Of a stretch of 64,000 nucleotides of DNA, positions 24,001-34,990 are shown piece by piece. The stretch comes from Acanthochlamys bracteata (lineage: Eukaryota; Streptophyta; Magnoliopsida; Pandanales; Velloziaceae). Location: NCBI GenBank assembly GCA_019914995.1, contig CM034142.1:930001-994000 (forward strand), given 5' to 3'. A program made the position numbers and the translations under genes. The notes beneath the pieces are model-generated. The model saw nothing but the letters and a program-made list of their open reading frames with translations. It had not been told where the DNA came from and did no database searches. Every line of letters starts with the position of its first letter. The stretch's first letter is position 1.

Positions 24001-25774
24001 TAAACACACAGACCGCTGAAGAGAGATCAATATCAAAGGCAATAATACATTCCCATGTCAATTAACTGTGCATCTAGCTCAGCGAACATCTTAAATTAGA
24101 AGATAACTGCAACCGAGTATCATCTTATTAATAGCCTTTTTTTCCTAAACATGTTTAATATATTTCTGTTACATGAAGGAGTCTTAAAAAGAGGGATATA
24201 TTGAAGTTTATATCGAGCTCAAAACAAAAGTTGCATTAAGTAGACACAAGTGCACATGTTTATGGGAAGTCTCAAATCTACATAATTTTTTTTCTCATAA
24301 GATATAGAAACGCGAATCACTTACCAGTTATCTCTGAGTAGAACATGATTAGAGAACTGATTGATCGGGATCCTTGATACCGCACTCTCATTGTGGAATT
24401 CATAAGGAAAAGAGTTGGAAATCCACGAACGCCATATCTCGAAAGCATACTGCAATAGATGAGGGAGCTACACATGTTCAACATGGAGGAGCTGTATTAA
24501 ACAAAGTAAGAAATATGACTTCTACACTTGCCTTGGCCTCATAAGAGATTCTTCAAATGCAAAATGGCGAATTCTTGGAAATAAAAACGATAGTGTGCAG
24601 AAGTTTGGTAGGCACAATTTTGAGAAAGGGCACCAAGATGCATAAAAGAGCATAGCAGTATACTCATTTCTGTTATCATGAACTACCCTCAATGCTTTTT
24701 GAAGTGCTTCCTCACCACCCTTTAAACAAAAAATGGAGGAACAATTATCATATATCTGTCAAGCATGCCAACTAAAACAACAGTCCAGTCACTTCAAGAG
24801 TTAATTCATTAAGAAGCACTCATTGGTCTAGTAGCATTAAGTGACACACAAGAACTAATTGTTGCTAACCTCAGAAGCTTTTTTTGTGAAGCTAGTAAAG
24901 GAGGAGACGTGCCTAGAACCACTGATTGTGAATATCAAGGAACATAGAAACATCGATTATTAACAATAAGATCAAATACAATGGTAAACATGAGCGCAAA
25001 TTTTGGAGGAAGGTCCCATGTGCAAAAGGTGAAGGCTCATTGCATTCAATATGAGAAGGTGTTGAGCACGACACCATCAGAGTGATGCACAAAAAGTAAA
25101 ATGTCAAGAAAACTTGCAAAACTTTTAACAAAGTATCGGTAACAAACGAAAGAAATAACAGCAGCCAAATTTAGTATCTAAAATGAGCTTTTGTGTTTAA
25201 GACAACGTCCCCCAGAAAACACTTTGGACCAGACTCTAGGCTTGCAAAACTTCAAGCACAATGGAGGAACTTGCGTCAGAACTCATATTTGGACTTTCCT
25301 ATATCTCAACACAACCCTCATGCACAAAAAAATGCAATGAGCCACGAATAGGAGTAATTAAATTGTGCCAATAAACCTTGATAAATGACACTACTACAAA
25401 ATGCTTACGTCCAATCAACCAAGATAATCCAAACTCATCAACTAGAATAAAAATAAGCCATTTAGTTTAACTGAAGTTATTGATCCAATCTTCAATAACT
25501 ATGTGATAACTCCATGAAGATGAAATCTATTGAGAACATTCTCTAAATTTTTTATGAGCAAACAAAACATAAGCCAATAACACCACCAAAACAAAAAAAA
25601 TCCAAGAATCTCTACCTCGATAACCCCGACTGGGCATGAATCCAGTTCTACATTCTTGAGGACCAAATCTTTCAGCGTCGGTGCAGCACAGATTGGTTCT
25701 CCAGTCGCAGTTTCCATGGCGACGAAGGAGAAGAAGAACAGGAGGGCTGATGAGGCCCATATTCCTCGTGCCAT
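21024..25774 (-). CDS. 5'-adenylylsulfate reductase-like protein (APRL5/7 type), 301 aa, four exons
   Basis: Exons in transcript order: 25774-25616, 24719-24532, 24449-24325, 21457-21024; phases close. The product is a secretory or membrane thioredoxin-fold protein of the plant APR-like family, distantly related to PDI; it lacks an APS reductase domain. A signal peptide is visible ([16 protein letters not shown]). The thioredoxin-like core has the single-Cys motif ASWCPFS, then [20 protein letters not shown] late hydrophobic helix ([19 protein letters not shown]) and the conserved tail [20 protein letters not shown] complete it. Loss of the second active-site Cys suggests it is not a classical dithiol oxidoreductase. 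Intron 2 has a GC donor in the strong context AAG|GCAAGT; only this junction keeps frame. Intron 3 is 2.9 kb and contains an RHM-like fragment on the other strand. Confidence 0.9.
22750..23711 (+). pseudogene. Truncated fragment of a UDP-rhamnose synthase (RHM)-like gene: 5' UTR exon plus first coding residues
   Basis: The stretch 22750-22875 ends in TACAG|GTGAGT, and an acceptor-like TTCAG occurs at 23541-23544, just before ATG 23547. This resembles a 5' UTR intron. The 54-codon frame 23547-23711 begins [20 protein letters not shown], close to the start of plant RHM enzymes (PKNILITGAAGFIASH, a Rossmann NAD-binding loop). It loses similarity after ~35 residues and stops. The glycine loop is altered. 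The next frames show no dehydratase motifs. It is therefore read as a partial gene copy that landed inside the APR-like gene's intron; the RHM assignment rests on a short stretch. Confidence 0.5.
23253..23272. repeat. CT microsatellite
   Basis: A perfect-looking (CT)n run inside the putative RHM-like 5' intron region. Confidence 0.7.
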
Positions 25775-25929
25775 AGACCAAAGAAAGCCAATGAAGGAAC
25801 AACAGAAAACTTTATAACAAAACTCGCAACAGCTCCTTGTAAACCAAACTGCTGTAGCCACACGTCAGCTGGCCAATTGTTCATATTAGCTACTTCCGCT
25901 CATCATGTGCAAACAAAGCTGGTCTAACG

Positions 25930-26430
25930 ATAATAGATCATAGCAAAGCTTCAATCTTTAGCGTTCTTTCTCCTGAATCTCTCTCTATCTGAAGCTGAAA
26001 CACTCTCCAACAAAATCAATCACAGAAGAGCTTCATCTTCAGCTTTCTTTCTCCTGAACCTCTCTCTATCTGAAGCTGAAATGCTCTCCGATAAAAGTTT
26101 ACTATATTTTCCTTGAATCTCTGATACTCTCCAACAAAGTCGCTTTATAGGAAGCTTGAATCTTTAGCTGTCCATTGCAATCTCTACTTATCTGATAGAA
26201 AGAAAAGTACAGCAGATTTCTACCAAAATCGATTCACAAAAAAGCTTCAATCTTTATATTACTTCTTCAAATCGATTACAAAAAGCTTCACGCTTTACCT
26301 TTATCTATTTAAATCGATTTACCAAAGAGCTCAAGCTTTTATTTCTTCAAAACGCTTCAATCTTTGGCCTTGCTTCTTCAAAATCGGTTGCGAAAATGCT
26401 TCAATCTGTGGCTTTCTTATTCGAATCTCT
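25930..26430. repeat. Degenerate tandem repeat upstream of the APR-like gene
   Basis: Units of roughly 45-110 bp recur, built on GCTTCAATCTTTAGC, TTTCTCCTGAATCTCTCTC and TATCTGAAGCTGAAA. The first two units are the best matched; later ones decay to GCTTCAATCTTT plus AAATCGATT. It lies 150-650 bp upstream of the APR-like start codon, thus in its likely promoter or leader. Confidence 0.6.
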
Positions 26431-27059
26431 TCCTCGAAACGGCGGTGAGGCAGAAGGAAGAATCCCGGCCGTTGGATAATTATCGTAGAAGGACGCGGAG
26501 AAGAAGTAGAACAAAAAAAATGGAGATCGTGGTAAGGTTGGTTGACTTTTGGAAATGGAAAACGAAATCCGTACCTACTCTATCTTTGTTTTTGCAACAC
26601 CAATCCACTATTACTATTTTTTATATGAACATCCATTAATTTACTATTTTGGTAATACATTGCTATACAAACATATTGACACGTTAAAACTGCAATGAAA
26701 CATAACAATCCTCTTATAATCATATGTGAAAGGTATACATATGTAAATGGTATACAACAAATGGAAGAAAGAAAATGCAGTCAGAAATGAGTAAATTCCG
26801 CAAACTCGAGAAGAGGGCCTGATCTTGTGAACTCCCTAAACAAGCTGGACTTTTGTTACCTGATTCTACATACAAAGATAACTTGATGCCTGCGCACTTC
26901 ATGAGGTTCACACAAAAAGTTAGCAAAAGAACCTCTCAAGTGAATTATATTTGGAGCCACAAAATAAATATACAAAATCTGAATAGACTCCCACCTATAT
27001 GTACATAGTTAAAGTGATTGTTCAAAGGCAATGATTCATGTATAATTGTTGTTTGCTTG
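26431..27059. other. Spacer between APR-like promoter and the 3' end of the MBD8-like gene
   Basis: I see no gene here. Part must be 3' UTR of the minus-strand MBD8-like gene. Confidence 0.35.
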
Positions 27060-30000
27060 CTACTGGAACTTTGCCCTACATGTAGGACACATGAACCCTA
27101 AAGAGCCAGTAGGCAACTGAACACTACCGATATGGTTGAATTGCCGTCCACACCACACACAAACTGATGTAACTTCACAAGCACTGCTGTCCATTGCTGC
27201 TAAAGAAATGCCCCTTACAAGCTGGTTCGCAGGTTGATGACTGTTTACAGCTTGGGAAACGTAACCCAAACCTAGCTCTGGTTCAGGTACAGAGCTCAAT
27301 ACCTGACCGGTGAACAAGACCAGGTTTGTTAGATCTATTCCACCGACTTCGTAATTTGAACTGTTATGCTTCTGGGTGATAATCTGCTGCTCGTTTCTGC
27401 ACTGTTTTGACAAGAAAGAAACAAATGGATGAGCAAGACCTAAACAAAATAATAATAAATAATAAAAATTAAAAAAAAAAACAATGATCATATAGAACAA
27501 ACTTTTATAGTATATGAGAAAGTTAACTAAAACAAAATGAAACAAGCATAAAACATATAATATGCATCTTTAAAACAATCTCTTGCTTTCGAAACAGTTC
27601 TAGATTTTTCCCAGAAAACCATTGTAATTACATGCATATAAGTTGCGATTGTGATATTTTAAGTACAAGCTGTATGACAATATCCAAGAACCTAATCAGG
27701 TGATTAAGGACTGTCATAATGCATCAATAATTATTTAGATTGATGCATTTGTCAAGGTTGACCTTGCATTTATGCATTTTCCCATTTATAAAATAATGAT
27801 GCTATTAGTGAAATGTGTAAACAGTTACATGACTGGACGGTAAGTAAACACAGTTCAAGGAAGAATGATGGTTTTGACTTTGACCTAACTTAATCATATC
27901 TCTTGCAAGATCTCTGACAAGAGAAAGTGAATGGGTAACTGAATCATGCATGGGTAGACTGCTACACCTTACACATTGTTACTTGCAAATAATCAGCATG
28001 CCACTTGAAAAACTAGGAAGTAGGATATATTTTGGTGCCAACGAAGAACCAGCTCTTGGAATAGCTTTTGGTACATGCTTCATAAGTTCATATGTTAAAG
28101 GTGATCTGAGGCTTACCTGATCTGGGATCATATCTACGAAAGATGGACTCGGTGATGGTTGTACCCAGGTATCAGTCACATCACCTGGCAAAGCACTTCC
28201 TGCATAAGTATTCTGAACTGCGTTACTTACAGCATCTTCATAATATCCATTAGTCCTGATATCAAATAGTTCCAGTTCAGTAGGACGCTGACTTGTCCCT
28301 TCCAGGAAAGATCTCGTCACATTGTTTTCGAATGTGCAGTCTTCATCCATTGGCATGGCTTGGTCATTCCTATCATCAAATAGAGAAAGGAGCCCCTGCT
28401 GAATATCTATTTCCTGCTTGTCCTTTAGTTGAAGTTCACCCTGTAAAGTACCCTGCATATTGGCAGTTTCAACAAGCATAGTTTGATTGCCTTTTGAATA
28501 ACATATCTGCCCACTTATTGCTTCTCTATCTGTTTCAACAAGCATATCTTCTCCTACTGTACTATCAGAAAAAATCTCCAGATAGTTCTCTATAACAAAG
28601 TTCATCGCACTACCCAATGACGTCGAATCGTGCTTAGAACCATGCATCAGATCACTTGCATGCTTTTCAGTTGGTAGATTTACATCTCCAAATGGCAAGT
28701 CCATTTCAGAAACCATTCCACGAGTTCCATTATTCATGTCAGCAGCAGATGGTTTTGAGGTATCAATGCATTCATCGGGTTTAGTACTCGAATTACTCAT
28801 ATTCCCAGCAAATTCTTTACATTCCTTGGCCATGCCACCGACGTTAGTATTAAAATGAGTCTTCTCAGATAAGATCTTCAAGGAGCAATTCTTTTGATCG
28901 GATTCTATATTTACTGAAGGAGCTTCTTCAGTCAAGCAAAGACCAGGATGGCCATCACTGAGCATTTCCGAGGCTATTTCATTTTTTAAGTCACTAATTT
29001 CAGTGTCTCTTTCCTGAAAATCGAGGGGAATCCCAGCTGAGATAGTTTCAGAAATCACATGTGAGTCATTATACATTGTCTGAGTTGCACCATCTCTCTC
29101 ATTTAAAAAACAATCTTCTTTGTTATCAGGATGGACCATTTCTTTGGTTTCACAAGGAGTTGGCTTATCCACGAAGTCAGTTTTGCTCAATGTTACCTCA
29201 GAAATATCTGGAATGTTGCAGTTTGGTTTATGATGCAAGTTACGGTTCTCCATCTCCTTCCCACAATCAGAATCAATAGGCACCACAAAAACAGACTTCA
29301 CAGGTACTGTTTCCACCACTGCCAAAGAAGGAAAAGTTGCTGAGGAAGGCACCTCATCAATTACCTTATTGATGTCATCCATCCCTGATGAACTGCAAGG
29401 AACTGCAGCAAGTGCTGCATCACCAAATTTTCTTGCATCAACTTCTACTTCTGTCTTAGATGATGAAACGCATGACACCTTAGCTAATGATGTATCACCG
29501 GTCTTACTTGTATCAATTTTGGTTTGTTTCGTAGATGATGCACTACAAGGAGCTGAAACTAACAGCCTATCATGGGTTTTTCTTGCATTAGTTGCAGTTA
29601 GTGTCTCAAAAGATGAACTACCAGGAAATGTAACTAAAGGTGTGTCCATATTCTTTCTTGCATCAGTTTGTCTGTGTGTCTTAGATGATGAATCACCAGG
29701 CCTTGTAACTAATGATGTATCACCAGTCTTCGTTCCATCAGTCTGTATCTGTGGCTCAGATGATGAGACATAATGTGCAGAATCTGAAGATGGTACAATG
29801 ATCTTTCTTCCAATAGCTTCTATGGGAGTATCAGCATTCAGACCTTCATATCTCACATGAGTTCCAATGTGCCCATAGTAAGAACGCATTGCTGTGAAAC
29901 TCTTGTGACAAAATTGACATTCATATTTTCCATCTTTCACTATAACCCCATCTCCTATGGTTTTAACAAGTTTTCGCCTCTTTCGCCTTCGTTGAGAAGG

Positions 30001-31927
30001 TGCAGGCTGTGCAGTGTTGTGAATTGGAGTACTATCGTATGTTTGAGAATACATACTAGTAATTTCTCCAGTCTTTAACTGGTTTTCAAAAGTAAATTGC
30101 TTAGTATTGTCAACGGATACTGGGATGAGGGAATTGCATGATAAGTTGCTAGGAACTCCTCCTGTAGTGATATTTTGAACAATTGTACCTACATTCTGCT
30201 GCATGCATATACCACCAAAATCATGAAGGGGAAAAAAAAAAGCCATTGCAGAAAAGTTGAGTTTATACTCACTGGGGCTAAATTAGCAGTTGAAGGAACA
30301 TTCTCTTTCACTTGACCAGAACTTGGCTGACTGGCACCTTGGTGTCCAACAAGAGAGAGTATGTATCCAGAAACATCTTTGTAGAATGCAAACTTCTTTC
30401 CTCTGGGGCTAAATAGGTAAATCAAAGGAAAAATGGTAAGAAATAAATGAAACCACCTTCATGATTAATTATACAACAACATAATAACAAAAGCTACTTA
30501 AAAAGTTAATGAGGATTAAAACAGAGAAACAACAAGTAGTTTAGAGGAAGTTGCCTATCTTATCCCATCTCACATACAAATGCCCTCAACATGTGAAAGA
30601 GCATCAAAGATGAATTTTAATAGTCACAAACTACTCAATCAATCTATTTCAAATTTAAAAGACAATAAGTTAATAATAATTGGGAACCAGCAATAATATT
30701 AAATGGACACTTAAAAATTAATGACAAACATTGTTAGGTAAATTAACTAAACATTCTCACTATTCAATAAAGGAGGCGATCTCCCAGTCGGTCAAATGAT
30801 AACGGTGAGAGGTTTCCTCCTAGTTCCACATTCATGATTCATTCCATGTTAAATGTTTGAAATAAATAAATAATAAGATAGAGATTTGAAGACTCTAAAG
30901 TTAAAGTGTAATATATAGTCAAATTTAATGTCACATGAATTAACAACATATCAAGAACAAACCTAATGTACTTGCGGACATCCAAACGGGCAAAACCATC
31001 CTTTCTTCTGATCCCTAGAAGAAGCTTCCAACCTTTGGGCAAATGGTTGCCAAACACAGCTGCATCAACAATCTTCTTTCTCCTCCTCCTACTTCCCCAT
31101 TGCCCATCCAACCCACTCAAGTACCCAAGTAGCTGCTCCGGTGTTGTCAACCCCGATGTCCTCCTCTGTAACTCCTCCGCATATGGGTCCAATTTCGCCC
31201 CTAACTCCACCAAATCCAGCGTCACTCCTTTCGCATTCACAACTTCCTTATCTCTCTCCTCATCTGAACCCTGAATAACTGGTTGAGAATTCCCTGAAAT
31301 GATGTTCCCATTACTAACTACATTTATTGGCACCTGAAAATTGACCAAACTCGGTAGGGGGATAAGGTTTCCACCATTTCCATTGATTACAGTTTCCAAT
31401 GGCTGCAAACTTAATGGAACTGGTGCAGGTATTGTTTGCTTTACTAGTGAATCAAAGACGGCACCTTTGTCCGTCTCCGTTTTAAACTGAACTAGGTTTT
31501 TATCAGAAGAACTGAAAAGCGACCTAAGCAACGAAGCAATCCGTCGATTGTCAACGTCACCAGGGTCATACTCATCCCTCTGTGCCGTAGCTGTCGACGG
31601 TGGTGCAGGAGGAGACGCATTCGATCTCGGTGGCCGACCACGGCGGCGGGGTCCACCAACAACGGAAGGGGAATTAGGGTTACTAGTAGCATTGTTATCA
31701 TTGCCAGTGGTTCGTGGAGAGAGGCGAACGCGAGAGAAGGTTTGCTTCCGGCTACCAGCACTCTCGTTGAAGACAGATCGATCGATTTCAGGAGCGGCGG
31801 CGTCGAGATCGGAGAGAGCGGCGGCAACAGCAGAAGAACAAGGATATGCGGCAGCGATTTTGGAGATTTCGGAGTGTGAGAGAAGGCGGAAATCGAGAAC
31901 GGGGATCACCACCTCCGATGACGCCAT
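27060..31927 (-). CDS. MBD8: Methyl-CpG-binding domain protein, MBD8-like, with C2H2 zinc finger, 1174 aa, four exons
   Basis: Exons: 31927-30963, 30408-30273, 30198-28117, 27401-27060; phases close. It is a nuclear chromatin protein by family. In order: a serine-rich N-terminus, an AT-hook-like RRRGRPP (94-100), a methyl-CpG-binding domain (about 296-345: LPKGWKLLLGIRRKDGFARL spliced to SPRGKKFAFYKDVSGYILSL), a basic run RRRKRRK (~437-443, likely nuclear signal), a C2H2 finger YECQFCHKSF..YYGHIGTH (Cys461, Cys464, His477, His481), a long low-complexity region with repeated ARKTxDT/LVTxPGxSSS segments, and a C-terminal CVWC...CPTC metal-binding pair. Arabidopsis MBD8 is shorter (I recall about 520 aa). 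The exon-3 acceptor is a GCAGCAG (NAGNAG) site, so one Gln may be optional. It is divergent from the PORR gene, ~490 bp away. Confidence 0.88.
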
Positions 31928-32417
31928 TGTTAGAGAGCAGTAGAGCGAGGGAATGGAGAATTGGAGAACCGATAGAATAGCGCTCTCTTTTATCAGTTTA
32001 TTGTTTGTTTTATTTATTTTTCTTAATTTTTAAGGGTAAGTATGCAATTAGAAATTTTACGGTCAATATGTTTGAAATTATTTATAATTCTTTAATTTTA
32101 TCTTGTTTCAATTTTCTTTAAAAAATTTATAGAATTTTAATTTATTTAAGTTAAAACACATATTGGCATTTCAAAATTAATTTTTTTACAAAGATCATCT
32201 AGTATTTTTTTAAATTAAAGATCATATATTTATTTAATAATTTGAATAAAATCATTTATTTTAAATAATAAAGAAACAACTGATTGTATTTTTGTAGTAA
32301 ATTTAAAGTAGTATTTTACAAAAGTTAAAACTTTTAATACGTATTACTCTTTAATTAAATTTTAGAAAACAAATGTTAGATTTCAGAACCAGAAGTGAAA
32401 CTCACTGAGCTAGATAG
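31928..32417. promoter_or_regulatory. Bidirectional intergenic promoter region, MBD8-like / PORR
   Basis: A 490-bp AT-rich gap between two divergent start codons. It must hold both promoters and 5' UTRs. No single TATA box stands out. Confidence 0.5.
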
Positions 32418-33701
32418 ATGGCACCGACCTTCGCCGCCACTCTTCTTCGCCGTTATTTTTCCACATCTTCTTCCTCAGCCATTACCTCCGCCGGCGGCAA
32501 CCCAATTCCGTTCAAATCCAACACAATCAATCCACGTCTATCTTCATCGCCGTCAATCATCCTCTCACTCGCTCTCCTCAACTCTCGCCGGCGCAAAAAA
32601 CTCCGGAAAAAATTGAACTCTCCCCGTGTCCGCCCTATAAACCCGAACCCTACCTCCGCCACCTTGTCCGCGGCTCTCGAAACCATTCTCCACCGTGACT
32701 CTGAGTTCCGGTTCCTCACCCGCGCAAGACATTACCTTTCTACCCTCCCTCCCTCTTTCTCTCTCCCTCTCTCCGACGCTGGAAAACTTTATCGTGAATT
32801 AGGGTTTCCTCGTGGCCGCAAAGTCTCTCGCTCCGCCGCCCGTCACCCGCTTCTCTTCTCTCTCGCGCCAGTGGTTGATGAAAATTTCAAGCAGGTGCCT
32901 TCAATCTCTCTGACACCTTTGATGGTTTCACTCATTGATGAAGAGCGAAGAATTTTTTATTCCATGGAGAAGCAAAGGATGGAAACTCTAAAGAAGCTTC
33001 TCATGATTGTGAATGGTCACCGGATTCCGCTCGCTAAGCTTCATCATTGCAGGTTGATTTTTGGGTTTGCTTCGGATCTTCGTGATCGTGTTAGAAAGTA
33101 TCCAGATGTTTTTCAAATAGTTGTTGAGCCTTCGAGTAATCTTCATGTGCTTGAATTGGTCTCTTGGGATTCTTCGCTTGCTGTCTCAGCTATAGAGAAA
33201 CTGTTTGTCACTGATGAGCAACGGGTTCGACGGATTTTCAGCTTTGCAGTGCCGCATTCGAAATGTTTGGAATTAGATGAAGATGATAGAAGTCAATTGG
33301 ATAGTATTAGCACGTTACCGCTTGTGTCGCCCTACAATGTTGAGGGAAGGAAGTTTGAGCCTTGGACCGTTGAGTCTGAGAAGTATCGAGTTGGCGTCTT
33401 GCATGAGTTTCTTAGCTTGACGTTGGAGAAGAAAGCGTCTATACACCATATTATGGAGTTCAAAGAGGAGTTGAGCCTTACAAGGCACACTTACCAAATG
33501 CTAGTGAAGCAGCCAAGAGCATTCTTCCTTGCTGGAACAGCAATGAACTGGACTGTGTTTTTGAAGGAAGGGTACCGAGAAGATGGGACATTAATCGAGA
33601 AGGACCCGCAAGTGATCTTTGAGGAGGAGCTGCGGCGATACGCGTGCATGACTGAGAAGGATTTGGAAAGAGAGCGAGCACTAGGGAAGATTGGTCCTTG
33701 A
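32418..33701 (+). CDS. PORR-domain RNA-binding protein, probably organellar, 427 aa, intronless
   Basis: A single open frame with a basic Ser/Arg-rich N-terminus lacking acidic residues (APTFAATLLRRYFSTSSSSA), typical of a mitochondrial presequence. From about residue 80 it matches plant PORR proteins (formerly DUF860), which assist organellar group II intron splicing. Diagnostic stretches: EFRFLTRARHYLSTLP, KLYRELGFPRGRKVSRSAAR, LLMIVNGHRIPLAKLHHCRL, RKYPDVFQIV, LELVSWDSSLAVSA, SPYNVEGRKFEPW and HTYQMLVKQPRAFFLAGT. The acidic tail with EKDLERERAL is also common. Lack of introns is normal for this family. The member (WTF1, RPD1, WTF9, etc.) cannot be fixed without a tree. Confidence 0.9.
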   Translation: MAPTFAATLLRRYFSTSSSSAITSAGGNPIPFKSNTINPRLSSSPSIILSLALLNSRRRKKLRKKLNSPRVRPINPNPTSATLSAALETILHRDSEFRFLTRARHYLSTLPPSFSLPLSDAGKLYRELGFPRGRKVSRSAARHPLLFSLAPVVDENFKQVPSISLTPLMVSLIDEERRIFYSMEKQRMETLKKLLMIVNGHRIPLAKLHHCRLIFGFASDLRDRVRKYPDVFQIVVEPSSNLHVLELVSWDSSLAVSAIEKLFVTDEQRVRRIFSFAVPHSKCLELDEDDRSQLDSISTLPLVSPYNVEGRKFEPWTVESEKYRVGVLHEFLSLTLEKKASIHHIMEFKEELSLTRHTYQMLVKQPRAFFLAGTAMNWTVFLKEGYREDGTLIEKDPQVIFEEELRRYACMTEKDLERERALGKIGP

Positions 33702-34299
33702 TGAGAAGGGGAGATTTTGATGTTCTTTCAAGGAGCTTCGTTCTAGCAGGACTGCTCAATTTAGCTTCGAATTGTTTCTTGCTGGCCTTTTTTTCATGGG
33801 AAGATGATAGAAGCAGGTATTCTCTCTTTGTTCCCAGTGCAATTACATTTCATTGGAAGATGATAGAAACAGGTATTATTCCCTCTTGTTGTAATTGCAA
33901 TTACATCTTGCGGGACAAACTCTAACTACGTTGTAGACCATCATAACATCATATAACAAAATTGTTTGTTGTCATTTGTAGCATGGCCTGTAGCATAAAA
34001 TTAGAATGCACTGGTTAGTATAACTGATGTAAATGAGTCATGTAGATTATCTACTTATGCTGCATTAATAAGAAAGTTGATTTATCTTCAATCTAGAATA
34101 AAGCGGAACTAGCTTGATATGGATTGAATGTCTGAGACAGATACCGGTAGGTAACTAGTAGTAATATGTGGTGCAGCTGCTAGCCGGTAGGCAACTTAGA
34201 AGTGGTTTATAAGGTCAACAAATTTAAATGAACACCCCGAGATCAATTTACAAATACAAATTCATATATATAAGGAATCAAGGCTACTTGTGTAATACT
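33702..34299. other. 3' UTR and spacer after the PORR gene
   Basis: Contains a short local duplication (GGAAGATGATAGAA twice near 33800 and 33857) and no recognisable gene. Confidence 0.4.
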
Positions 34300-34990
34300 T
34301 ATGAATAATAAATATAGAGAAAGAGAGTATAACATACACCATTGATTTATAATCATGGTTCTCTGTTTGTTTGAAAATGATAGTTTCAACTTTCAAGAAC
34401 CCTAGGGAAAGGGAGCATGTTACAAGAAGAGGGCATCTGTGGGTGATAGACAAGGTGGAGATCGCTAGGAAGTGCGCCTAGTATGACAGAACTACCAGTC
34501 ATGCATGCACGTAAGTAAAAATTATTGCTATCTATATAGTGCAACATGTGTCAAACATATAAAAATAAAATAAACAGAAGAATATAGAGATGAGGATTTA
34601 AAGTAGACATGAAGATTAAACGCATGGTTATAAGAGAGTGTAACCTACACCATTGGTTTGTAATCACAGTTGGCATATGTTTGGAAATGTTAGTTCTGAT
34701 TTCTGAGAACCCTAGGGAGAGGGAGCATTTATGTCTGATAGACAAGGTGGAGATGCTATGAATTGTGTAGTATGACAGAAATACCATTCATGCATGCATA
34801 TAAGTTGAAAATAATTGCTATATCATGCATCTATATACGACAACATGTGTGAAGCAAATAAAATAAAAAAAACAAGGAGACAGGTGTGAAGCATATAAAA
34901 ATATAATAAACTAGAAGAATATAGTGACAAGGGTTTAAGTAAATAGAATAGGTAAAACAAAAATCTCACCTACACTGGTTAAGCATCTAC
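34300..34990 (+). repeat. Tandem duplication, ~300-bp units (two and a fraction)
   Basis: Unit 1 (~34300-34590) and unit 2 (~34600-34900) share CACCATTGrTTTrTAATCA, GAACCCTAGGGArAGGGAGC, GATAGACAAGGTGGAGAT, TAGTATGACAGAA and CATTCATGCATGCA in the same order. A third partial unit starts at about 34912 (GAAGAATATAGTGAC). No coding potential. Confidence 0.75.

Noticed and set aside
29369..29773. 134-codon plus-strand frame
   Set aside because: Antisense shadow of the Ser/Thr-rich repeat segments in the MBD8-like exon 3.
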